NCBI GenBank assembly: GCA_905221605.1
Contig: CAJNDS010000324.1
Span: forward strand, 837,701 to 901,700
Direction of reading: 5' to 3'
Source of the DNA: Symbiodinium natans
Taxonomy: Eukaryota > Sar > Dinophyceae > Suessiales > Symbiodiniaceae
Length of the DNA: 64,000 nucleotides
Positions within the stretch are counted from its first letter, which is position 1. Every line of letters starts with the position of its first letter. The notes below the pieces were generated by a model that was not told the DNA's origin, made no database searches, and was given only the letters and a program-made list of their open reading frames with translations. The translations under genes were made by a program, and so were the position numbers. This document shows positions 56,101-64,000 of this stretch, piece after piece.

Positions 56101-57584
56101 TGGGCAGGAGTCGTTTAGGGCTTAGGGTTTAGGGCTTAGGGCCTAGGGTTTAGGGTTCGGGGCTTACACCGTCAGGGATGGCGATCTGAGTGCAGGGCGT
56201 TCACATGCACCAGGCAGTGCCCAAACCCTACACTTTGCGGTGAAAAAGACGTGCCGGACAGGGCGAGAACGGCATCCCTACACCTTAAAAGCCACACCCC
56301 AAGATGGGCCTTTCCCAACCTAGGGTTTAGGGTTTAGGGTTCAGGGTTTAGGGTTTAGGGTGTAGGGTTCCCCTTTTATACACCCAGAAAAGACCAGAAT
56401 CCTCTTAAAAAGGGACCCCCAAAAAAGGACCCCCCCCCCCTATTTTCGGAAATCCCCCGCATTCTGGATCCCAGCCCCCCACTCGCGGACCGCAGGTGGT
56501 TATCAAAGCCACTGGTGTCAAGGCGGTCGTCAAGATGAGCAATGGACACGCGCGACTCGGAGCGGTCTTAGAGTTTAGGGTTGGGGTGCTCCCCCTTTAT
56601 ACTAATTGTCCTGAGTAGGGGTTATATTAGGGGTTACGAGAATCCCGGTTAAGGACTGTTGGTGTAAGGGGGAACATCCCAAGTTTAGGTTTTACAGCCG
56701 AAACTTTAGAAGCCCTATAGACCCTAAACCGGTCATGACACCTGACGCTTTGATCCAAAGCTTTTCCCCCATCCTCCTCCCCCCCCTCCCCCCCACCCCC
56801 CACCCACTACACCCTAAACCCTAAACCCTAAACCCTAAACCCTAAACCCTAAGACAGCTCAACTTCCCTAAGCATGACGGTCCTTTTTGGGGACCCTAAA
56901 CTGACCATGCATTTTATTAAGGATCCAGGTGAGACACCGCCCCAAGAATACGCAACCCTCAGCAATCGCCCCTTTTGCCAAGGTTTATCATGAGGACTCA
57001 TTGGGCAGTAGAGAGGGCTGGGGGGGCTTTCGAGTTTAGGGTTCAGGGTCTAAGGTTCAGGGTTTATGGTTTAGGGTGTAGGGTTTAGGGTTTAGGATTT
57101 AGGTGGGGCTCGGCCCCCCAAAACTCGAGACAGGTAGCCCAAGTAAAAAAAAAAACCGCGGAGGCCTGAACCCTAGAAACGGTTGGGGTTTAGGGTTTGA
57201 GGGTTTAGGGTTTAGGGTTTAGGGTTTAGGGTCTAAGCCCTCGGCCTCTATTGTTCCTGCAACACTTGCCGTGAAGGTCCCTAGAACCCCTTAGAACCCC
57301 TACTTGAAGGTTTATGGGTACTTGTAAGGAGGGTCCTTTTTTCCAACCTTGGTTCAGGTGCTTGTAGCCCTACTTCAAGCTACCCACGAACCTTCAAGTA
57401 TTAAGCCTACTTGTGGGCCTAGGCAAACCCTGAAGCCCCTGCAATGCCCTCAAGCCCCCACCCCCTCAAAGAAGCCCTTACTAAACCCTAAACCCTAAAC
57501 CCTAAACCAGCAGTGCTTTTCAGGGCCAAAGCGGGCGGTTATTGGTATCTGAACGACGAGCTGGAACCCGCCACCTGGCTATGA
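53181..57584 (+). CDS. Exon cluster J, unrecognised
   Basis: Islands after the PRPP synthetase stop: 53181-53273 (QCEDALPRWWSSALASCLRE then HSRRTVG, donor GTAAGA), 53384 to about 53640 (LTGQPSRAPDALCVFPVGAL on to DVDTAFRRLYQSMLRWQHHA), about 53665-53845 (VVECLQGGVARCATSIVDAL), 54784-54839 (ARGWYSANYPEPEASTAP, GC donor), 55372-55449 (PHSSLQLPVLRARALLSRMT, donor GTGGGC), 56196 to about 56320 (Cys-rich, CTRQCPNPTLCGEKD), 56496-56564 (VVIKATGVKAVVKMSNGHAR, donor GTCTTAG), a possible small exon near 56866, and 57524-57584 (AKAGGYWYLNDELEPATWL then TGA). There may be two genes. No family recognised. Confidence 0.5.
54161..54281. mobile_element. Inverted-repeat element, family 3 (CCTAGGTAGGATAAGGGGGACC), copy 1
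   Basis: About 120 bp, near-identical to the copy at 59057. The ends CCTAGGTAGGATAAGGGG and CCCCTAATCTTATCCCC are inverted. It is followed directly by a CCCTAAA array. The right inverted repeat is slightly eroded. Confidence 0.85.
55832..55920. mobile_element. Introner-like element, family 8 (GTAGGCCCTTGGGAC)
   Basis: Starts AG|GTAGGCCCTTGGGACATT, has CATTTTCCCGTATTGGGTTT, and ends CAAGGGCCATC, the inverse of its start. A cut-down copy is at 40157-40196 after CCAG. A third matches 63008-63060 at the 3' end of the large GT-like exon. Confidence 0.75.
55943..56045. mobile_element. Palindromic element, family 5 relative
   Basis: GTGTACTTATAACTTATAAC at the left is mirrored by CTTATAAGTGGGTTATAAGTAC at the right, giving a strong potential hairpin. 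AT-rich compared with its surroundings. Confidence 0.65.
56581..56682. mobile_element. Inverted-repeat element, family 1, with target duplication
   Basis: The ends match over about 32 bp in inverse orientation (TTGGGGTGCTCCCCCTTTAT versus TGTAAGGGGGAACATCCCAA). GTTTAGG at 56573-56579 and 56683-56689 flanks it, so it appears to have inserted in a telomere-like heptamer just after exon 56496-56564. Confidence 0.8.
57285..57425. mobile_element. Inverted-repeat element, family 5 (ACTTGAAGGTT..GGGTAC)
   Basis: Ends ACTTGAAGGTTTATGGGTAC and AGCTACCCACGAACCTTCAA are inverted. Related palindromic sequences rich in TACTTATAA are at 23163-23262 and 55943-56045. Confidence 0.7.
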
Positions 57585-57982
57585 GGTTCAGGGTTCAGGG
57601 TTTAGGGTTTAGGGCTTAGGGTTTAGGGTTTCAGGCTACTGTTCAGCAACTCAACCGTAGGGATTCAGGGGATAGGGTTGCTGCGCAGGAAGGTAAATGG
57701 AGGGTTTAGGCTTTTGGCTTGCTGATTGGAGTTTCAGGGCTTTAGGGTTTCCTGTGGGTAAAACGCTTGGCTTTAGGGCTTTCGGCTTTCAGGGCTTTTC
57801 GGGTTTAGGAGGCAAGTACTGGGGAGTCTGTTTGGATATTTTGGCTTATCCTTTATTGTACTTAAGAGGTCTTCTTTATTAATAGTTTTCAGAGTGGTTG
57901 AAGTGTCTACCTCGGTTCAATTAGTTCCAAACATATTCAGGTTTAGGGTCTAGGGTTAAGGGTGGTAGCGAGCGGATGCAAG

Positions 57983-59631
57983 GGCCCATATTCCCAAAAG
58001 AAGAACTCAACACGCCCCAACAAACCTTTGGTAAGCATGAATGAGGGAACATGAGGGTGGAGGAGGGCGATCCTTGCGTCCCCTTCCCTTACACTCCTGG
58101 TTCCTTTTGGGTTTCGGGTTTAGGGTTAGGGTTTAGGGTTTAGGGCATTGAAGCAAAGAGGCAAGCTTGTGTTTCTTGGTTTCTGGATGGCTGCTGGTTC
58201 TAGAGACTGGCAACCTTATCAGCTACGAACCGAAAAGTGAACAACAGCTCGGAGAGAAACAACAACGCGGTTGAGGCTTTAGGGTTGAGGGTTTAGGGTT
58301 TCGGGCTGAGGACCCGAAATCCCCAAACCCCAAGCCCAGAATCCCAGAAAAGTTGATGGGCAGATGGGCTGAAATGAGGGTCTGCTGAGAAGTCAGCACT
58401 TCAGCACTCAACATCTTGAGTAGTGGATGTCCTGAAACCCTGAAGCCGAAACTCTGAAAACTCCCTAGTCCCTACAGTCGACCCTAAACCCTGAACCCCC
58501 CCCCCCCCCAAGCTCTGATCCCCAAACGCCAAGCTTGTTGAAGCAATTAGGCTCAGGGTTGGATGTAGAAGTCTACCCCTAAAGCTGTAGATACCCTAAA
58601 GCTGAAACCCAACACCCTAAACCCTACGACCCCGCGCCGCAGCGAGAAGGGCCTCTTGGAGGCACTGTTCAAACTATGCGATCATGTGCGGCTGAACCCT
58701 ATATCCCCGAACCCCTAACCCCTAAGTAAAACCCCAAAACCCCCAACACGAGGCCTTAAAGCCGAAACCAAGTCCCCAAAAAACCTCGAAAGCCTAAAGC
58801 CCAGTCAGCCCTAAAAGACCTTCAAGATCTAGCTTCAACAAAACCCTAAACCCTAAACCCCAAACCCCAAACCCTAAACCCCAAACCCTAAACCCGAAAC
58901 CCTAAACCCTAAACCCTAAACCACACCGAGGCCGCAGAGAAGCAAATGCCCATTCGCGCTGGCGGTGGTGCCATGCCAATGCGCTGCGGCGGCGCAGTGC
59001 ACCCACCCCGCCCAGGCGGCCCCGCAGGCGGCGAAGGCCTGGGGCAAACAGCAGTTCCTAGGTAGGATAAGGGGGACCCTTAAAAGGGAACCCCTTCTGA
59101 ACCCTCTTCTGGCTCTCTTAAGCAGGGGCCTTATTCAGAGGGTCTATATCCCCAAGGGTCCCCCTAATCCGATCCCCTAGCAGTTGGGTTTTGAGTGTAG
59201 TTCTACAGGTGGCTAAGAGGGGTAAGGGTTTAGGGTTTAGGGTTTTGGGTTTTAGAGTTCTTTTTGGAGGGCTGCTTCTGGTCCTGGGGGTGCGCGTGCT
59301 TCATAGTTTTTTTTTTTTGTTTTTCTCGGGGGGGGGGGGGGGGGGGAGGGGTTGAAGCTAAGGGTTTTCAATGATTCAATTTTCCTGTTGAGGGGTTTAC
59401 GGGCATAGAGGGATTTGAGGTTTTGGGTTTCGGATTTCATGGCCTTAGGGTCAGGGTTCTTTGAGGCTTCTAGCTACTTTTTGCTTAAGAACCCTCAAAA
59501 ACCAAAGGATAATGACCCCCCATATTGCGCTTACAGGGAAGAGTCTGTTTTTTCGTGGGTGGGTGGCTCTTCAGCAGCTAGCAGTTGGGGCTTCTTGGTC
59601 AGGGATTGAGGCACCTCATGACATGTGGCGG
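57983..59631 (+). CDS. Exon cluster K, unrecognised
   Basis: Islands: 57983-58030 (PIFPKEELNTPQQTFG, donor GTAAGC), 58166-58240 (LVFLGFWMAAGSRDWQPYQL then TGA), 58643 to about 58695 (EKGLLEALFKLCDHVRL), about 58938-59056 (Ala-rich, HPAQAAPQAAKAWGKQQ), and 59577 to about 59631 (QLAVGASWSGIEAPHDMWR). The 58938 island is cut at 59056 by a 122-bp inverted-repeat element that duplicates AGCAGTT. Product unknown; the cluster may continue into the GT-like gene. Confidence 0.42.
59057..59178. mobile_element. Inverted-repeat element, family 3, copy 2, with 7-bp target duplication
   Basis: 122 bp with ends CCTAGGTAGGATAAGGGGGA and TCCCCCTAATCCGATCCCCT (inverted). AGCAGTT at 59050-59056 and 59179-59185 flanks it. 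The left flank is the coding-like Ala-rich island. The AG in the duplicated flank could serve as acceptor, as in introner elements. Confidence 0.9.
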
Positions 59632-59756
59632 TTTAGGGTTTAGGGTTTGAGGTTTAGGGTTTAGGGGTTTAGGGTTTAGTCTCCGAACTGGTCACGTTGT
59701 CGCTCTAGTTTAAGCGTGTATGGAGGTCTGGGGTGGTCTAGTCTGCTTCAAGAGTG

Positions 59757-59897
59757 TAAGGGAAGTTACATGGCCCCTTCATGTGGGCCGTTGCCTTCTC
59801 TGAAGGGTTCTGAAGTATGGGCCGTGGGGATATTTATTAGGGTTTATAGGGGGTATATACGGATTCCCCCATGAAGGGCCCCATGGAACACCCCAAG
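59757..59897. mobile_element. Inverted-repeat element, family 2, diverged
   Basis: Left end GTAAGGGAAGTTACATGGCC, right end GGGCCCCATGGAACACCCCA; the core has GAAGGGTTCTGAAGTATGGG and GGGGGTATATACGGATTCCC. A more diverged relative is near 41283-41395. Confidence 0.7.
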
Positions 59898-60025
59898 ATA
59901 GCTGTTGGTTGGGTTTGAGGATTTGAAGTCCAGGCCGTTGGCTTGGGTGTTCGGTAGGTTCCGGATCAAGCAACTGAACGTTGTCTAGGGGTTTTGGAGT
60001 TCACTGTTTCGTGTTGTGGTTTAAG

Positions 60026-60174
60026 GAGCTAGTGAAAGGAATATTTTCTGGAAATGATGTAAGGAATGACCAAATTCAGACTTTCATGCGGACGATTGGG
60101 GGCAGCATCTTTACCCGGCTTTCTCTAGGAAGGGCCGCAACACAGGCAGTAGCTCGAAGGCGTGGGCTGCGGCC
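60026..60174 (+). CDS. Exon candidate upstream of the GT-like gene
   Basis: Acceptor GGTTTAAG; reads ELVKGIFSGNDVRNDQIQTF, then MRTIGGSIFTRLSLGRAATQ and a basic tail ARRRGLR. It runs directly into CCCTGAACCCTAAACCC. It could belong to the GT-like gene or close the previous cluster. Product not recognised. Confidence 0.55.
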
Positions 60175-60549
60175 CAAACCCTGAACCCTAAACCCTAAAC
60201 CCTAAACCCTAAACCCTAAACCCTAAGCCCTAAGCCCTAAGCCCTAAGCCCTCAGCCCTAAGCCCTAAACCCTACACGCACGGCTTGAAGCCTCCTGATC
60301 CCCAGCGCCTGAATTTGCTGGATTTCGGGCTGAGGGGTTTTAGGGCGTGTTTATGATATCTTCATAATATTTTTTTTGGTTTACCCCCCCCTAAACCCTG
60401 AACCCGAAACCCTCAACCCGAATCCCTAAACCCGAAACCCAAAATCGAAACCCTAAACCCGAAACCTTAAACCCCAAACCCTAGAAGCCCTAAACCCTAA
60501 ACCCTGAACCCTAAAGCCCCTTAGGAACCTCACACCCTGAGGCCATGAG

Positions 60550-60929
60550 CCCATCTTTGTCGGTGGCTGGAGTGGCGGCCGGGCATTGAATGATGAAGAC
60601 AAGAAGGCGCCTGGGTTTAGGGTTTAGACTTTTAGGGTTTAGGGTTTAGGGTTTAGGGTTTAGACTTTTCGGGTTTAGGGTTTAGGGTCTAGGATTTAGG
60701 GTTTAGGGTTTAGGGTTTAGGGTTCAGGGTTCAGGGTTCAGGGTTTGGGGGGGGGCATATGTAGGGTTTAGGGTTGCTAGGTCTTCGAAACTGCGAGTTT
60801 TTTAGGGTATATAAGGCTCAGGGCATTGGTTTCTTCACGGTCCAGTGTTTAGGATTCAGGGAGGGCGCAGAGTTTTTTCTCATGGTGTTGCTATATAGTG
60901 GCTTAGGGTTTGGGGGTCTAACCCCCCCG

Positions 60930-60961
<32 letters not shown>

Positions 60962-63919
60962 ACCCCGCCCAATCCCCCTCCAAAGCCCCAAATTTAGGGT
61001 TTAGGGTTTAGGGTTTAGGGTTTAGGGGTTTAGGGTTTAGGGTTTAGGGTTTAGGTTTTTCAAGAAATTTCCCTAAACCGGCCCTCAGAGTCCCCTGGAG
61101 GTTTGGGCAGATCTTTGTGAGGCAGCAAAGAAGGCCGATCCGGTGGTGGAGCTTGGCGAGCTCGGGAGCTTTTGGCTGCAAAACGCTTCGGGGCGTTGAG
61201 GTTTCAGGGCCAGGGGGCTTAGGCTTGGGGTTTGGGGGGTTAAATGAGGAGGACTCAGAAGCTTCGATATTTTGAGGGACTTTTGCAATACAGAGGCTGC
61301 AGGGCTTGGACATTTGTTTGGGCGCAGTTTCTTGGCGGTATCGGCGCTGCACGCATGCTGGGCTTGGAACACTGCAAGCAAGCTTTCGAGCTGACAGGGT
61401 TTAGGAGTTTAGGAGGGTTTCCGACATTCGGAATACCTTGTTGGGTCCTTAATTATCGGGGAATCCCACTATTTAGGGAGTACATGAGGCGCCCCTTATC
61501 TTCGTACGCAAACTGTAAACCTTCAGGTGGGTTTCCGCGGCCGGTTTTGTTCATGACATGTCGGGGAACCCAGTGGGTCGGATGCCATGGGGTCTTGCAG
61601 ACTTGGAGTGCACCAGTGAGACCTTGAACGACTGGTCACCTCTCCGCCATGAAGCCATTGCCGTAGTAGATTTGTGGCGGGCAGGTGTGTTGCAGAAGCC
61701 TCCGAGGGAACTGGAAGAACTCGCTCGGGATTTGATCAACCCCGAAAATGCCGAATTGTATTATTCACATTTTTGGGCCGATCGTGACGATCCCGATCCA
61801 TGGCCTTTCCAACACTACTGCATCTTGGGGCACGTGACTGCCTTCTACCTGCTTGCCTGGGCAGCCAGCAGCGAGGGAAATGTTGTCGAAGCGGAAGACT
61901 ACCTCGTCAGAAGCGTTTCAATGTTAAGGATGAACGACTACGACTTTTTTGAACATACCTCTTGGCCGTTTACGTCCTTTGACATCCTCTCCAACCTCTT
62001 CTTCATTCGTCGAGGTTGGGCATTTCAAGGAAAGCACTTGAAACCAACTGACCCTGGTGAGTGGGTACGACCGCGACTGCCAGTGATGTGGCCGCCCTAC
62101 TCGCCCCAGTGCTGGCCTATTTGTCCGAACGAGGTCAGTCCGGCGAAGTTGCAACTCAAAGTGTGGTGGGCATCCAAAAATCCTGGGCCATTTGTGGATT
62201 TTGCCACCGTCCTGGAGAACTGGATGAGTGATCGCTACGATGTACAGGTTTCCCACAATGCCTTGGCTGACCATTGCGAATATGCACGTTATAAAGACTG
62301 GCTCTGTTCCAAAGACACGCGCCTTAAGGAAGTCTTGCAAGAAAAGAGAATTCTGTCTCAGATGTCGCAGGCAGCGTGTGGTGAGCGTGGCCAGTGGTGT
62401 GGCCTGAGGGGGCTGAACGAGGAGTTTGAGGAGGTGCTCCCACGATTCCGCGCCGTCTTCACCGAGCTAACAGAGGTCGATTTGTTTGCTTGCGGGCATC
62501 CTTTGTACTGGTGCCGTTTGGTCGCAGGTTTTGGGGCTCCGGTCCTGGGAATTTGGGACATGGCCTACCACTTTACAGTCCCTGAGCATCTGCAAGAGGC
62601 TTGGACAGCGGAGTTTCTGGATCTTTTCGGGAAGAGGGGCAACCTCCTGGTGGCGATGTCTGCATACCACAGCTTCCAAGTTCGTTGGCTTTTGGGTCTA
62701 AAAGTGCCTTACTTTCAACCGGTCACATCCGATGTGTCCTTGGGGGCCAGATACTCCCCACATGCGAGGCCTGATGAGGTGCTTGTAAGCAGAAGGCACA
62801 CACCTTACGAGCTTGAGCTGCTTTACAGGTTTGCAGAAGAGTCGAAACTACCCTTTCGCTTCGTTGCGTGGGAGGACCTGCCTTGTGGACAGGACTGCGC
62901 GAAAGCAGACTTGGGTAGTTTCAGAGCCAGCGTCCTGTCTGCCTATGACACGAGCCCCATGAAGCTCACCGAGTTCTACGCCATGTCCATTCCCACATGC
63001 ATCTGGGGAGGCCCATGGGACAGTTTCTATTTTCCCTTATTGGGTTTATTTAAGAGGATCATATTTAGCCCTGGACCCTAAACTTGAATCCTCAAACCCC
63101 AAAACCTATATAATCCCTAAACCCTAAACCCCAAACCCTAAACCCCAAACCCCAAACTCCCATCCTAGGTATCTTCTCGGGCGGCCTTTGGCGGACAGCC
63201 CTGCGCTGGGCCAAAGCCGATGCCAAGTCTGGGGGAGCCAAGGCCACTCGACTGGGCCGTGACTTCGCGAGCCCGGAAGATGGGCAGTGGAGGCCGGATG
63301 AGTGGATTGCCAGGGCCTTGCACCTTAGGGATACTTGGGAAGATTTGAGGGTTTTTGTGGTACCATGACTCCTAAGAAACAGCTCACATGATGATTTTTG
63401 CTGGGCTTCCCATTCAAAAAAAGGCACCAGGAGACCCAAAACATTCGCTGGGAGCAGCCCTGGGACCTCCGCCCCGGACCCGGAAGTCACCAGGGACTGG
63501 AGGATGCAGCACAGGGTGGACCCTTCGGAGACTATATCCCCCTTTGGGAATTATTTTTCTTTTTGTTTATATAAAGCCCAAGAGGGTATTAAGAATATTA
63601 TTCTTATGAAGGTTCTAAGGGGAGTATAGGAGAGTTGCCCTACTCGCCCTTCATGGAAAACCGCGTCGAGCTGGTCACTCCTGGTGCTGCCTTCTGGGTG
63701 CAACTCACGGACTGGGCGCTGTTGCCACACCTCCTGCGCTATGAAAGTGTCCCGCACTTGCTGCAGATGCTCACAGAACTCTCATTGCCTGAGTTGTTGG
63801 AAATCAGCCGCCTCATGGCCAGCCATTACACCAAGCTCCTGGTGGCGTCGACGAACTTTTGGCGAGCTGTCGTCGTCAGTTTGGTGGAAAGCCAGGATGC
63901 CTCCATGTGGAAAGGATAG
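60550..63919 (+). CDS. Large protein with GT-B glycosyltransferase-like features, 6 exons
   Basis: Exons: 60550-60614, 61091-61184, 61328-61398, 61527 to about 63008, 63169 to about 63348, 63636-63919. All junctions can be joined in phase; one uses a GC donor (61185) and the border near 63008 is uncertain. The product is about 720 residues from the first listed exon. Visible features: a Trp-rich N-terminal half (DPDPWPFQHYC, FFEHTSWPF), then alternating strand-helix segments (DLFACGHPLYWCRLVAGFG, GNLLVAMSAYHSFQVRWL, EVLVSRRHTPYELELLYRF) and the late motif TSPMKLTEFYAMSIPTCIW. That motif resembles the S-P-x-K-x-x-E-[YF]-x-x-x-x-x-P nucleotide-sugar loop of GT-B enzymes. The resemblance is my inference and no catalytic residue is proven. 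The C-terminal exon is helical and ends in TAG. A further upstream exon may be 60026-60174. Confidence 0.7.
61527..63008 (+). CDS. Main 1.5-kb exon of the GT-like gene
   Basis: Acceptor CCTTCAG, then one base and WVSAAGFVHDMSGNPVGRMP; it stays open for about 1.5 kb, by far the longest frame here. The frame continues to a TAA at 63079-63081, but its last part (GPWDSFYFPLLGLFKRII) is coded by sequence matching a dispersed element, so the true exon probably ends near 63004-63010 with a GA or GC donor. It contains no telomeric heptamers, unlike the micro-exon genes. Confidence 0.85.
63008..63060. mobile_element. Family 8 sequence at the 3' edge of the large exon
   Basis: GAGGCCCATGGGACAGTTTC then TATTTTCCCTTATTGGGTTT aligns base for base with the 55832 copy. 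This suggests the intron begins here rather than at the frame's later stop. Confidence 0.65.
63169..63348 (+). CDS. Fifth exon of the GT-like gene
   Basis: Acceptor ATCCTAG after CCCTAAA-type sequence. Frame IFSGGLWRTALRWAKADAKS continuing to DEWIARALHLRDTWEDL, open to TGA at 63366. GT donors at several positions near the end keep phase 0 for the last exon. Confidence 0.6.
   Translation, partial: VSSRAAFGGQPCAGPKPMPSLGEPRPLDWAVTSRARKMGSGGRMSGLPGPCTLGILGKI
63636..63919 (+). CDS. Terminal exon of the GT-like gene
   Basis: Acceptor ATAGGAGAG; reads LPYSPFMENRVELVTPGAAF, then two helical segments (LLPHLLRYESVPHLLQMLTE, SLPELLEISRLMASHYTKLL) and stops at TAG 63917-63919. The following 80 bases return to TTTAGGG sequence. 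Confidence 0.75.
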
Positions 63920-64000
63920 GGCCGCCCCAGGACCGACTGCTTTGTGCCGCAAACATCTGGCGCCTGAAACGGTTCAGGGTTTAGGGTTTAGGGTTTGGGG

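Larger units (their letters stand above)
1..64000. repeat. Dispersed interstitial telomere-like TTTAGGG / CCCTAAA sequence
   Basis: Perfect and degenerate heptamers in both orientations run through the whole window, in arrays of 2-18 units separated by unique islands. Common variants are TTTGGGG, TTCAGGG, TTTCGGG, CTTAGGG and TCTAGGG. Where gene strand is known (PRPP synthetase), the G-rich strand follows exons and the C-rich strand precedes them. The amount and dispersal exclude a simple chromosome end. Confidence 0.95.

Noticed and set aside
1-64000. Subtelomere or chromosome end
   Set aside because: Arrays are short, in both orientations, degenerate and interleaved with conserved exons over 64 kb. 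There is no terminal one-strand array at either end of the window.
1-64000. CRISPR array
   Set aside because: The regular repeats are telomere-like heptamers without spacers, and the context is eukaryotic.

Overview
The window looks like nuclear DNA of a dinoflagellate or a similar alga. Evidence seen: degenerate and perfect copies of the plant/algal-type telomere heptamer TTTAGGG/CCCTAAA occur every few hundred bases from end to end. Between them lie short, codon-like islands of about 30-420 nt. Almost all of these read on the + strand, with AG before them and GT, GC or occasionally another dinucleotide after them. Mixed GT/GC donors, short direct repeats at intron ends, small inverted-repeat elements acting like introners and long one-strand gene runs all fit dinoflagellates. 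The species cannot be named from this.

One gene can be rebuilt exon by exon and recognised: a ribose-phosphate pyrophosphokinase (PRPP synthetase) at 33223-52951. It has 17 visible exons of 48-104 nt that join in phase into 396 codons ending in TGA, but they fill only about 6 percent of 19.7 kb. Its introns tend to start with the G-rich strand (GTTTAGGG...) and end with the C-rich strand (...CCCTAAACCC..AG), so the telomeric repeat itself supplies splice signals and could pair across the intron.

A second gene at about 60.0-63.92 kb has short leading exons and then one 1.5-kb exon. It encodes a large protein with weak resemblance to GT-B glycosyltransferases. The other exon islands form provisional + strand clusters: 0.9-6.0, 7.0-8.9, 9.2-12.4, 12.7-15.5, 15.8-18.8, 18.9-20.9, 21.2-22.8, 23.4-28.3, 28.6-31.4, 31.5-33.1, 53.2-57.6 and 58.0-59.6 kb. 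Consecutive exons often agree in phase, but apart from a PDZ-like piece near 9.3 kb I do not recognise the products, and cluster borders are guesses based on in-frame stops.

Within the telomere-like sequence sit at least eight families of 90-150-bp elements with terminal inverted repeats. One copy has a 7-bp target duplication inside a coding-like island, and one sits in a telomere heptamer. There are also long poly-G/poly-C tracts, a 116-bp triplicate, a 106-bp duplicate and a CA/CACAATG satellite. Stretches not listed are degenerate TTTAGGG/CCCTAAA sequence in which I see no gene. I found no tRNA, rRNA, CRISPR array or convincing - strand gene.
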